Source: Bostrychus sinensis
Lineage: Eukaryota; Chordata; Actinopteri; Gobiiformes; Eleotridae
Length of the DNA: 64,000 nucleotides
Direction: 5' to 3'
Assembly: GCA_020698575.1 (NCBI GenBank)
Contig: CM036244.1
Location: 443,501-507,500, forward strand
This document shows, piece after piece, positions 12,224 to 25,800 of this stretch. Position 1 is the stretch's first letter; every line of letters starts with the position of its first letter. Below the pieces are notes generated by a model. It was not told the origin of the DNA. It worked only from the letters and a program-made list of their open reading frames with translations, and searched no databases. The translations under genes were made by a program, and so were the position numbers.

Positions 12224-12650
12224 CAGGGCTTGACATGAACACGTACCGGTCATTCTTACTGTCCACTTTGTCTGGTTGGATTGTTCTGGGGTGTTTTTTT
12301 ATTTTTTAGAGCTGCTTTAGACCTGAGTTTTTGCCGCTATGCTTATTAATTTCCATATTTTAAAACCTAAAGTAAATCAGTGGAGAGACAAAACAAAAAC
12401 AAACCAAACAAACAAAAATATACAGATTTTCTGAGTCAAAAAAACAATCATTTTCTTTTTGATGATGATAAATTGCAGCTTTAAAACCAAACTTTTCAGT
12501 GGTAAATTTCAAAAGAACTGTAAAAACAACAGATAATTGTCTCATATACCACACTTCAGCATTTTAACATCTAAACTATGGCTGGTGAAAAATCTTTAAA
12601 GAACACTCGCCAGAACAGACAGAAAGCAAAAAAGTTAATGTCAAGCCCTG
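12224..12650. mobile_element. hAT-like element with CAGGGCTTGACAT ends
   Basis: Left end CAGGGCTTGACATGAAC and right end GTTAATGTCAAGCCCTG are inverted repeats. The flanking 8-mers do not match, so the duplication has decayed. The interior has no transposase. Confidence 0.75.
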
Positions 12651-14029
12651 ATTGTAAAATAAAGTTCATAAAGCACCAATAATGTTGAAAGTCAAAATCT
12701 GATGTTTGGGTAATTTGGGTCAGACCGGTGTGGACTACAAAAACTGTAAATATGTAATATATTTACATATTTATAATCACAAATAATACTGGTAATGTCA
12801 GTGATTTTACTTCAAAACTATTTTAATTTTTTAAAGCCTGTTGGAATCAAATTTAATACTTTTTTAATGACATTTAATTATTTTTTGCAAAATTAATTGA
12901 ATGACATTTACTGCTTTTTAATGCCCCACATAAAAAACAAACAAACAAACCCCACTTTGGGACGAGAATTTGCACTTAGGCCTAAAGTCAAAACGAGACA
13001 GGAAACCCAGTCCTCACTTCCCTTTCTCCGTGTAAAAAAAAAAGAAAGAAGTCTGTTTGTTCCTGGGGCTAACTCCTGTTCATCAAACAAAGTCTTAAAA
13101 TGAAAAAAGGCACAGGTCCAGGTTCCAGATGCTGAGCTGTGGTGAACAGGAGCGGAGGCTTTCAGGAGGAACTGACCCTGAAACACTTTTAACTGATGAG
13201 CTGTAAAAACAGGGCACAGTCCTCATCTTTAACCTTTCAGTAAAAAAACATTAAAGCTCCATTAAGAACTTTCCTCAGTTTTTCAGAAACAGTGCATTAG
13301 TTTTTCAGGTTTTATATAAAAAAAAACTGTATCTGAGAAAAACCTCTTCTGTTGGGAGCTGTTACTGTGACTCTGCAGAAAACGCTTGGATTAGGAGTCT
13401 GTCGCCCCCTGCTGGCAACGCTGGGGACTGAACAGAGCATAAAATGACTCTTTAGCACAGCTGTTAGCGACATGATGCTAACAGATAGATTTGTGAGTTG
13501 ATGCTTCGTAGTGACGGAGGTTTAAGACTGAAATGTCTGGGCTTTAGAAACACACAGGAGCACTTCCTGGTTTCTATGTAGAGCTGTGAGACCGAGCGTT
13601 TTCAGCTCTGGAGAAGGACAGCGCCTCAGCATACAGGATTACTCAGACAGAATACTACTGCAGCTCTGTTTTTGAGGAGGAGACAACATTAGAACTGGGT
13701 TACAGAGAGATTGCTCCTGTCTGCTTCTCCAGACCAGTGGTGTTGTGTATTAAAGGGAAAAACAAGACTAAACCTTTAAGAAACATTTTTTTAAACAAAA
13801 TACAACAAAGGAAACATTGTGTTTTTCAAAATGTTTTTACATAATAGTCACAAAGTAAATTGCAGTGTTTACCTCTGCTCAGTGACAGCATTAACCCAGA
13901 GACAGTACTTCTGTGTCATACTGAGTGTAAAAGTCCATCAGTGCCCTCTAGAGGAGCGGGGGAGTAACAGCCGCCCACAGCGCTGCGTGGGCAGGTGCAG
14001 CAGGTAAAATGAGTACACAACACAGAAAT
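12651..14029. other. No gene recognised
   Basis: Unique-looking DNA downstream of uimc1. I see no exon with plausible splice sites and no recognisable protein in six frames. Part of the uimc1 3' UTR may lie towards the right end, but I find no convincing minus-strand AATAAA close to the stop. Confidence 0.4.
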
Positions 14030-14560
14030 ATTTAAATCTCTGTGGCGTTGTACAGAGGACACTTTTGTAAAGGTCAGACCTGAGGCAGGAGCGCTTTCTG
14101 ATCACTGACAGGTTTCAGATGGTGCCTCAAAATCAATATCTACATGAGTTAAAATGATTGATTTGAGTAATTTTCACTAGACTGGATTTACTTACTTATT
14201 AGTCTAGATTACTCGACTTGTTTTAAGGTATTTCTTCTCTGTTTCAAGCTGTTTTTTCTACTTATTTCAAGCAAAATTATCTGTCCATGGGGTAAAGGGA
14301 ATTTTCAATTTAGCTTGAAATAAAAAATAAAAATAGCTTGACACAGGGAAGAAATAAGTAACAAGTAATATAGTAATATGTAACCTAAAAAGTAAATAAT
14401 TTCAATCTAGTGAAAATTGCTCAAATCAAGATTAATAATCTGAATTCAAGTCATTTTAACTCATGTAGATACTGATTTGTTTTGTGTGTGTGTGGATGAC
14501 TTGGGTTGTTACCGGCGTCTGACATTTCCTGTCAGAGATACGAGCAGCAACATGTTAAAT
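14030..14560. repeat. Dispersed repeat shared with 31.0-31.3 kb, holding a palindromic MITE
   Basis: The outer parts (GGTCAGACCTGAGGCAGGAG near 14072; GACTTGGGTTGTTACC near 14497) match 31,079-31,270. Inside, about 14,137-14,472 is an inverted-repeat element with ends TATCTACATGAGTTAAAATG and its mirror, which is absent from the 31-kb copy. Confidence 0.65.
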
Positions 14561-14797
14561 ACTTATTTTACCCGCTGTTACGTGAAAGAGTGATGCCGAC
14601 GCTTAAACACGGCTTCACCACGAGTTTATCTCCTCAACGTGAGCCGTGTTTGTCTGCAGCGGGCTTTGGACAAACAGAAAGAGGTAGAGTGACAAACCGT
14701 GTGAAACAACTCTGGGAAAAAGTACAGTAAACGTTTTAAACCGTCGTGTCTGAGTCTTCTGGGCGAGTTCAGTTCAGCGGCTGCAGTGAAGTCCTCC

Positions 14798-14966
14798 TCA
14801 TCTGCGTTTGGACACGTGTTTCTTGGCTCGGTGTGGTTTTCTGAAGTCGATGAGGCAGTCCTGGGCCTCTGAGATGGCAGTGAAGGAGCGGATGGGAGAG
14901 TTACTGATTCTGATCAAAGGCTCGTCCTCTTCATCGTCGTCGTCGTCTCGCAGGTCGATCACTTCG
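14798..14966 (-). CDS. uimc1: uimc1 exon 19, C-terminus and stop
   Basis: Encodes EVIDLRDDDDDEEDEPLIRI and NSPIRSFTAISEAQDCLIDF, matching human ESPVKSFVSISEATDCLVDF, then a basic tail ending KRR and TGA at 14800-14798. Acceptor TTCTTCTCACAG. The CATCGTCGTCGTCGTC run (plus strand) encodes the Asp cluster. Confidence 0.95.
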
Positions 14967-16809
14967 CTGTGAGAAGAACGCACAACACACTTTTAGCATC
15001 ACTCATCATAGTTCTCTAACATTTACAAACAGAGCTACCTTGTGTTTTAGCTGCTTCCCTCTAATAAAGTTCTACTGGAATAAAGCCAGAGACAAAAACT
15101 AACCAGATACTTTCACTAATGCAGCTTACTCCAGTAGCAAATGCATTTTATGATTACATTTTCCACAACATAATTGTACTTTTAATTGAGTAAAATTTGG
15201 AGGAAAATATATTACTTTTACTCAAGTGACTTTTTAAAAGTATTTTCGACCCAGGTCAAAGCAGTAGTGGTACTAGTAGTAGTAGTAAGGGAGTAATATG
15301 CGACAGTAGCTCAGTCGGTAAAGACCTCAGGTAAGACACCACCTCTGCCTGTGGCTGTGGTGGTGGCAGGGGCCACGCTTCCACCACCGAGTGTGGCTGA
15401 GGAGTAGAGATGTAACAATTCTTCGTAAATTGGCTAAAAATCGATGCATAATAAAGGAATTTTGAATCGGTGCAGAAAATTTTTTATCGCAATGTCCCTT
15501 TAAGACCACCAAAGTAACGGTGAGTAATCTGGCTCACATATTTGGTGCTAGACATCATCACCTGACCATTTTACAGAAGAGAAACATGAATTTATATCAA
15601 GTTTTAGTTTACAGGACTCATAAAATCATGAGCCTGACGTGCTGGAACCAAGAAAAGGTTGTACAAGAGCTTAATTTCTCGGAGCGGCTCGGAAGAGCGC
15701 CCCCTCACCTCTCACACAGACGGAGGAGCGCACACACAGCGCACAGGGAACAACAACACAAAGCCCAGGACAGAGAGACATCTGAAGGTTTTATTTAGGC
15801 TGCACCTGTTTGCTCCGTTTACCATCGTTCAGAAAGTAGCTTGTTGTTAGCAGCGAGCTAAAGCAAAGCTAAGTGGCTAACGACAGCTAAAGTTTATCTG
15901 AAGTTTCAGTGGCCCCTCCCTCGGAGCGTTTCCATGGAGATCAGATTTTTAACTAAGGATGAGTCTTTCCTCACTGATGAAGACTTATATTAGGCCCATT
16001 ATAAATAACTGAGCGGATTCATGATGAGCTGCTTCTCTGTGCACTGCTTCCTACTTAAGTGAATCGGTTTGTGAAAGATAGTTGAAAAATGTTAATAACA
16101 GTGGCTAACAAATTATTTTATATATTTTTTGTTATTTTTACATATCACTGTTTTAATATCTACTTTTTAAATTCAATTTCTGTTAATAAAAAATATGCAA
16201 CAATTTAAGTTTGATAAGGAGACACAAATAGGCTATGTAAAAAAATTATTTTGGTCATAAATATACTGCAACTAAATCTGCAAATAAAAATCGCAATCGT
16301 GAATATAAAATCGTGAATTGAATCGTGACTTCAGTGCATCGTCCCTACTGAGGAGTGAATAAATAATGCACCAAATTGTAAATCTTCGACTTCGAGAGTC
16401 TAGAAAAGTGCTGTATAAGGGCAGCTCCAGGTTTGTCTTGTGAAATCTAAGACCTTTTTAAGATTTTTTAATGCCACTTAGAGTAAAATTTAATGAAAGC
16501 ACACTAAGGAATTATCTGCACTACTCTGAAACTCAAGGGTTTTATTTTAAAAGTCTAACACAGATGAAAGAACTCCAGAGCTGCATTAAACATCAACATT
16601 TCTTCAATAAATATATTTTGTTATTGTGTTGAATCCTTTTTTGTAATATTAACAATGTGTTGACAAATTTTAAGACCTAGAAGAACAATATTTAATACCT
16701 ACTCAATAGTTTATACTTTAAAGACCTTGATTTTGACGAGATCTAATTTAATATCTATTTAATGCTTTTAAGACCTTGGGGCTACCCTGGTATAAGATCA
16801 ATACATTAC

Positions 16810-16858
<49 letters not shown>

Positions 16859-19800
16859 TGGTTAAAAGCTGTAGAACAAAAGAAAACTTGTGTGGCAGCA
16901 TTTTTGGATGTAAGTGACGCAGTTTCATCAGTACCATATGAGGCCATTTTTCAAAAACTCCCTGCTTTTGGTGTTTGTGGAAAAATGTTGGCTTGGATAT
17001 GCAATTATTTAAGCAATCGTTCTCAACAAACAAGAATCGAGCAATCTTTTTCTTCATCTGTGAATGTGAGTGAGTGTGTGGGGACTACGGATGGAAATTA
17101 GCTCTGAGCTATAATCCGGTGTATTTACGGCACTAGCTGCTGTTCATTAATACACGCTGTCCCATATAAAAAAATAAAAAATCTTTACCAATTCAATCAG
17201 GGGTACCCCAGGGTAGTGTCATTGCCCCCACCTTGTTTATATTGTTTATAAAGTCCCTTTGCCTGATGAAGGCCCAGTGCCGAAACGTTGCTGTGTCATA
17301 TTTTTAAATAAATCATCACTGCAGTGCAAGTTAGACAGTATGCAGGAGTTTTTTTTTTTTGTCATGTCATTGTAATAACAAAATGTAAAAAAACCCTGCA
17401 TTTTGGTGAACTGTGAACTTGGAAATTCCCGATCTCCGACTCGGAAAAATGCAATGGAACGCCGCTTGATCGATGTCACTGCGACACTGAAGTGTGACGT
17501 GACACAACAACAGAGTCGTACCTGAACAATAACACTTTAATTGAACTTCTGCATTAACCATGTGATCTGTGTTATTGGTAATAACCCATTAGACGTTGTC
17601 ATCTAAAATCTTCTGCATCTAAACAGGTGTGGAGTCATCTGTATGACGTTATCTTCTCTGCAGCCAACGGTCACACCAAGAAACAATTACCGTTAATGAA
17701 ATGTATTTTGTCAGAGCCTGCGGGGTCACTTAATTCTTTTTGATAACACAAGCTCATGAGCAGTAAAGGACAGTATAAAGTAAAGTGTTTGGATGTTTTT
17801 ATCACCTCCCCCTTTGATTCTCACAGACATCAGCCATGTTTTGTTTATACTGCAGAACATTTTGTTGTAACGCTTTGAGGTCGTAAGCTCCAAGAGGAAA
17901 ACAGGAGACGCACCATGATAATAGTAGCTGCAGTAATAGTAGTGGTAGTGACAGTAGTACAAGTAGTAATAGTGAAAATAATTGTAGTACTAGTTTTTGT
18001 TGAGCATTTGCAAAAAAACAAAACAAAACATTACTTTCATACATACATACTTAATACATTTACTCAAGTAATACTTTTCTCTACTAGCTTCTACCTGAGT
18101 AATCAGGGTAGCTCCAGGTTTTGTTTTGAGAAATTTAAGACCTTTTCAAGGCTTTTAAGACTTTGGGACTACCCTGGTAATACCAAATAAGTGTTTAAAA
18201 GGCCTGACAACTCGGGGGAGAAACAAACCCCAGGTTTGTCCTAAAGTGAGGACACACTACACAACTTTCAGTCTTTTCAGATTTGGAAAAGACACTGACC
18301 GATCTGTAAAATCACACACATCACGACTGCACCTGGAGCCGGTCACACAGTACAGGATCTGTCAAACCTGGGTAACTCCTGGGTAAACAGAGGCTTCAGC
18401 TGACGCTCGGTGGAGTAACGTTAAACCAGAGCCGTCCCTGTGAAAACTATGAACTGTATCAGAACGTAGAGGTGTAGAGGTGACGTACTGTGGTCGGACG
18501 GTGGATCCAGACGGTCCGGCCTCTGTCAAACACACAACAACAACATCAGGAACAACACAAGGACAGGATAAACTCTAACAAGTAAGGGTGCTCCGATCGA
18601 TCGGCCGCCGATCATGATCGGCCGATCATGGCTAAAAATAGAGTGATCGGTGATCGGTAAAATGGGCCGATCAGAAGGGCCGATCAAATTACAATAAACA
18701 CGCGAGGCTCTCACATTTACTGTCCTGCAACTCCGGTTTGATTAAACAGCAGTAGCGTTATTTTAGCAGTGTTTTTAAGTTAAGCCCTGGTTATAACTAA
18801 CACAAACATGCCCTGGAGGCGCTGCTTTGTGTCCCCGCCTGCTTTAGGAGCGCACAGGGACAGAACCGAGGCAGCAGTGCGTGTATTTTCAAACACCAAC
18901 GTAAATAGAGCTACAGCTAACCCGCTAACAGTTACGTTAAAAGGATTAAGAAAGTTCAGAGTCTGCCTGTGTCTTGTTGCGCGGAGAAAACTGTGCGTTT
19001 TGTGGCTTAAACTGCACCAAATGGCTGCTAATGGAAAGAGAAAGTAAAAAGGCAGCCCATGTGTCCCCCGTGAGTCTGAGAGGGAGCACCTTTCATCGTT
19101 GTCTTCTCTGCTCTCTTTGCACGTTTTCTTCATTCAGACGTTGTCAGACCTGGCTGCAGGAGCTGTCTGCTCTTTAGTCCACTGTGTTTCAACCTGGTTT
19201 GGCTGCGCGTTACGCGGACACAGGCGCTGCACGCGGACTCGCATTAAAGAAACCAATTAAGAACAGCTGATTTTTACATCAGCGGAGCATTCAAACAAAG
19301 CCACAGACACTGGGCACACATTAAAGACCAATAATGCAACAAAACCTCTTCTAAAACAAAAATAAGTAGAATTTTGTTGTTCTTTTATATTTACAGAGGC
19401 TACAGTATTTTTCAAATGGAACTAATAATAGCCTGCATACAATACATTACTACATTGAAGATCACGTGATCGGTATCGGCCATGATCGGTATCGGCCGAT
19501 CACAGCAGAGGCTGATCGGTGATCGGCCTCAAAAACCCTGATCGGAGCACCCTTACTAACAAGTGCTCAACAAACAAATGCGTGAGTCTACAAATGCGTG
19601 AGTCTACAAATGCATGTAGCTCCAAGTTCAATTAATTGACACATAAAAGCAGAGATAACACTCTTAAGAGAGATATCCTTAGGTAAACAAAGGTAAAGAC
19701 CTGATGCCCACTCCTGCAGTGGAGTCCAAACTATATCCCAGACATGGAGCTGACCATAAGGAAGAAAAAAGTTCTGTCACATTTGCTTAGAAAAATTCAA

Positions 19801-22800
19801 CACTAGGAATGGAGCTGATACCTGGCAGTCATTCCTTTCCTTTTTTTGCAACCATATCAGCAGATAATGTCGTGTTATGAGCAATGGCAGTTTCTGTTTA
19901 CATTATTTATGTGCAACTTTGGGGAGAATTCTGTAGCGTCATCTGTGTGTCTGACTGTTGTCTGTGATCTTACTGATGGTCTGGCATGTTGGGGTGGGAA
20001 TGGGTTTGTTTGAGTTTAAAATTGTTAAAATTATAATAAAAAGACCTAGTTTAAAAAAAAAAAAAAAAAAAGGGAAAACATTTTTAAATAAAACGTAGTT
20101 GGTCGTTGCCAAAAAATCCTGCTATTTGCCAGTCCCACGCCCAAATAAATGCATGGTGGCTGAAGGGCATCTGGAGTAAAACCTCTGTCAAACTACCCAT
20201 GCTACTGATTCACTAAGGGAACCTCTGAATGGGACTACGGTGAGGCGAACTACGTCACAGTGAGTGGCCCTCCTCAGCTTTTAGTTTGTGGTGTGGCTCC
20301 TCTGCTAAACGAAGGCTCTGCTCTGGTCTTCACTTGTTCTGTTTTTACAAAGGACCCAGGTGAATTCTTTGCTCTTGTCACTGGCTTGATACTTGATACT
20401 CGTGTGTTTGATAACTTTGTGTGTGTGTGATAACTTTGTGTGTGTGTGATAACTTTGTGTGTGTGTGATAACTTTGTGTGTGTGTGATAACTTTGTGTGT
20501 GTGTGATAACTGTAAATGTGAAGCCGCACCTGAATCCCTGCGATCGGATTGGTCCAACGCCGACAGCAGCCCTCCAGTCTGAAACATTCACAAGTAAAAG
20601 TATTATAAAAAATATTATATACATTTTGCAGACTTAACAGTGTGACAGTGGTTTTTCTCTGGGTCAAAATTATATGTTCAGAATAATCCTCCTTAAACAT
20701 ATCTATACCACCAGAGTTCAGAGTGAAACTTGGGTAAATAAAGGTGTGATGACCAAGTGGAGATTACACCTGGCTACAAGTTTGAGGTCAGCTCTGACTT
20801 TAAGTTTGTAAACAAAAGAAAAATAAATGTAAATCATTTTAAATGAGGCAAGTAAACACAGCTTTAAGGGCTATTCACAGACACCAGCTAGCTTAGCCTG
20901 CCTAAGTACTGACACAAGACATGTACAGTACAGTGACAGAGTTGTGTTCAATATCAAGTTTGGAACAGTTTACCACTTAAATTAAAGTTATATGATAGGA
21001 GCAATAAAAATAATGTGTTTATTTAAAAATATGAAGTCCACGCTCAGTTGTCTGGAAGAAGTAAAATGAAAAAAATAAAACGTAAAAGCTCCCAACAGGG
21101 AATACTCTGGCAAACAGATGAAATACACTCCTGAAATGTTACACTTTTACACTTTTTGCTTAACTCCAGTTTGTTTAAGGGTCTTACGGTGGCGGTGCGT
21201 GACACTCGGCGTTGGAGACACCTCTCTGTGTGACGGCTGTAGTCTTTCAGAGGAACCGCTCGGTGACACAGATAACACTTCTCCTGGGTCACACCGGGCC
21301 TGAAACAGGAGGAGAAATGATTTAGTCTCATTTAAAAGATGACTGTGTGGAGGCTGTTGCAGTAGTAGCAGGAGTAATAGATCTCAATGTATTAAATATG
21401 ATGGTCTGTGTTCTGAGTTTCTTTCTGTCTATAAGGGGGTGCCACAGGGGTCTGTATTGGGCCCCCTCCTATTTATCATTTATATCAATGATTTAGGTTT
21501 AAATAGTATCAGATGCAAAATTACATTTCTATGCTGATGATAGTTATTTACTGCTGTGGAGCAACTCTTGTTCAGGCTGTTGAATCTTTGCAGAAAGCTT
21601 TTATAACTGTCCAACACTCATTCATTAACGTGAAACTTGTTCTCAATGCTGATAAGACAAAGCCTATGTTGTTTTCTAATTGTAAAAAGTTGCCTCAAAT
21701 GATTCCCACAGTGTCCAGTCTTGAGGGCAGAGAACTAGAGGTGGTTCATTTGTACAAATACCTAGGTGTCTTAATTGATGACAAACTCACTTTCAAGCCA
21801 CATATAGATAATCTTGTGAAGAAGCTGAGGCTAAAATTGGGATTTTATTTTCGAAATAAACTGTGTTTTTCTTTTAATGTAAAAAAGCGTCTTGTCAATG
21901 CAACTTTTTTATCTGTGTTGGATTATGGAGATCTTTTGTACATGAATGCTGCTGCTCAGTGTCTTTGAATGATTGATACTGTATATCATGCTTCTTTGAG
22001 GTTCATTACAAACTGTAAGATGTCCACTCACCACTGTGGAGTGGACATCTCTGGAGTGGGACAGCCTGCTCTGGCTCGGAGGACTGGTCACTGGCTCACT
22101 GACTTTCATTTATAAGGCAATATTGGGACTACTGCCTTCGTACATTTGCACTCTAATTGCTCTGAGAAATGCTGAATCATATTCTCTTCGTTCACAAGAC
22201 TATTTCCTTCTGCTCGTACAGAATTGGGTAAAAAGGCATTTGTTTACTCTGCACCTTTTACATCGAATATGCTACAGAAAGACAGGAAACTAACTGATTT
22301 AATTTCTTTGAGCACTTTTAAATCCAAACTGAGAGCTTTTGAGACCAATTCCACAATCTGCACTTGTTTTTCATAATGTTTTTAAACTTTTATGTCTTAT
22401 CTGTGTAAATATGTAACTGCGTTTTGTGTTTGCTGCTGCCTCTTGGCCAGGACTCCCTTGAAAAAGAGGTTCTTAATCTCAATGGGATATTTCCTGGTTA
22501 AATAAAGGTCAAATAAATCAAAAAATAAATTGGTATAATTAGTTGATGTAGCAGTAGTAGTAATAGTAGTAGTATAATTATTTGTAGTATCAGTATCAGT
22601 AGTAGTAGTTGATTGTGACGTACTCAGGATCTGCTGTGTGGTTGGTCTCCTCTGCTTCTCCTCGTCTCGTCCTTTTCCTCCTCAGCTTTGGTGACGCTAA
22701 ACGACACGAGTTCAAAGACAGAGGTTTTATTACTGAATCCAAAAACAACGTGAACATTCGCGTCTGAAACATACTGCAATATTTTTAGGGTAGCGAAAAA

Positions 22801-25800
22801 CTATTTTTCTGGACATCTTCATCAAAATACATAAATAAAGGTACATTTTGAGGACAAGCACACTCATGGTTCTTTACCGAACACAATCTTTCCTTTGCAC
22901 TTGCAGTCTGCACCTTTACCACCAGATGTCAGCAAACACCACACACTCCTCCTTTTATCCAGGCAAAAGTGTGGCAGTTTTCAGGGCAGCTACAGGTTTT
23001 GTCTTGTGAAATTTAAGACTTTTTAACTGCCACTTAGAGTGAAATTTAATGTCAGCATCATCAACAACAGAACAATAATCTGTATGAACTTTACACCAAG
23101 GAATTATCGTTACTACTCTGAAACTCAAGGGTTTTATTTCAAGTCGAGTACAGATGAAAGAACTCCAGAGCTGCATTAAAAATCATGAAAAATAAATCAG
23201 TGCATTTCAATAACATTTCTTCAATAAATACATTTTATTATTAGGGTGACACTACTTTTTGTAATAAAAACATAATGGCAAATAATAATGACAAATTTTA
23301 AGACCTAAATGAACAAAATTTAATACCTACTCATAATATTTAATACATTTAAGGCCCTGAATTTGACACAATCAAATTGAATGAATCTATGACCTTGGGG
23401 CTCACCTCTGTCCACTGCGGCTGGTTCTCCGTCGCAGAAGGCTGCGTGCATCTCGATCTCCTCTGAGGGGAAAGCCCGGAGACAGATGGGACACTGGACT
23501 GAACTCTGCCGACCGGGGACCGACACCGGGTCCAGCTCCGGAGACTCAGACCTCCGTAGGCCCGGCTCCTGTCTGGACTGGGACTCGCAGCTCGGACCTC
23601 CCGAAGCCACACCCACAGGTTTGGACTGGCTCGGTTCTGCTGAGTCCTGAGCAGACTCTGGGGCGACAGAGTGAAGAGTGTCTGGTCACCGTGTCTGGGC
23701 TAATGTGGTCCTCAGATACTCGGTAAAACTAATGTCTACAGCTTTATAAACCAGTACAGTGTCATGTTGTGCTTACCCTCCTGAGACTCTGGGTCCACCT
23801 CCATTTCTTCCTCAGGTTCTGGTCGCTGAGGTTCGTCTGCAGCTGGAGAGTCCACCTGAACGGTCTCGATCTCTGGGCTTTTGTCTGGAGGCTAAACAGC
23901 ATTAAAAAAAAAAAAAATCAGGATTTTTTGGCTGTAAATAGTAAATCAATATCACTGAATTATATTTTTACATGATATATTTCTCAGTATATTTCACCTG
24001 AGAGGGCAGCGTCAGGTCCTGAGTGCTGTCATTGTCACTGAGTTGAGTCTCTGTAAAAACAAATCACACTTCTCTATGACAACACAGTACTTTTCTCAGT
24101 GAGCCCATTTCTGGCGCTCAGTAACCAGGCCTGGACCTCCACACCGAGCACAACACCAAATCTGAGTGTTTTTCAGCTTTGTCCAGTGGGATACGAGCCT
24201 GTCCGTGTGCACTACAGCTAACAGCGGGGCTTCCTCCGCCTCCGCACATCCAACGCTCAGCTTCACTCCTTTTCTTTTACTTCACGACATTTAAACGCGC
24301 GGCACAAACCCGGGTTCAGAGAGGAGACGGGTCACAGAGAGAGGAGAGAGGCGCGTTCGTCTGCTGCCCTGTCTGACCAAGGCGTTATGTTAAAATATTC
24401 CAGAACAAACAAGTAAGCTCATATAATGTATTTCTGAATTATTTTTATTTAATTAACTAACTACATGTCTGGGTGTCCCTGCTTAGACTGCTACCCCGCG
24501 ACCCGGCCCCGGATAACGCGGAAGAAGGATGAATACCGTATTTTCCGCACAATAAGGCGCATCGGATTATAAGGCGCACCTTCAATTAATGGCCTATTTT
24601 AAAACTGTTTTCATATATTGGGCGCACCGCATTATAAGGCGCATCCACTAGATGATGCTGCGCTAAATGGAATGTCAATAAAACAGTCAGATAAGTCAGT
24701 CAGTCAAACTTTATTAATAGAATACAAACCAGCGTTCTTACAACTCCCTCGTTGAAAACTAGGGATGCACTGATACCACTTTTTTTCAAACCGATACGAG
24801 TACGAGTACTTCCATTTGAGTACGTAGCCGATACGAGTACTTATATAGGGGTAACTCTATAGTTTATACAGTCACACTGCTGTATCTCATTCATCCCATA
24901 CCGTGTCGTCTTTTTGCCATCTATCCCCGCTCTGCGATGCTAAGTTATTTTTACAACAGAGAGGTTTGAACACAGCTAACCATGGCTAAAATTTGCTGAA
25001 TATGGACATGTTATACCTCATTTTAAAGCTTAAATTCTCCTCTATTCAGTTCGCTAAAATAATTTTAAAAACAGATTGAGCATCTGCGCATCACTTGCGG
25101 AGATTCGCCATTACATACAGGAGCTAACACAATTAGCAACGGTACTTCTTATGTTTTATCAGACAACAACTGCTTCAGACTCCGCGCTTATATCATTTTC
25201 GGGACAACTAGGACAACAAAAGGACAGCTGCTTAAGTTTTAGGACTCACGTATGATTTGGGATAAGTCTGGTTGAGCAGAATGTAGAGCCAGCTTTGCTT
25301 TTAAAACCTGTCACTTCAGCGACGCCCCCTGAATACGGTAGCCATAATTAACCAACATTGATCCATATATAAGGCGCATCGGATTATAAGGCGCACTGTC
25401 GGTTTTTGAGAAAATTAAAGGCTTTTAGGTGCACCTTATAGTGTGGAAAATACGGTAATTAACTACAAAGGCTGTAATTATTAGATTTATTTTTTTAATC
25501 GCCTTCCACTTCTAAAAAGACCTCATATGTCACAATTTGATGCCTGAAGACCTGCCCATGGAATTTAATACTTTTAAAGCCTTGATATTGATTACATTTA
25601 ACATATTACTCCAACTTTTTCAGATTTGGTTTTGTAAAATTATTCAGTTAATTAAATTACTAGAAACGGTCCTTAAACTAAACAAAGCACAGCAGAAAAA
25701 GAGTCTTAAAGCCTTTACCTGGACAGACCTCCCAGTCTGAGTCCACCTGTGTCTGGTCTCTCTGCTCCTGTTCTGGGCCTCCTGCCTCCTCCTCTCTGCC

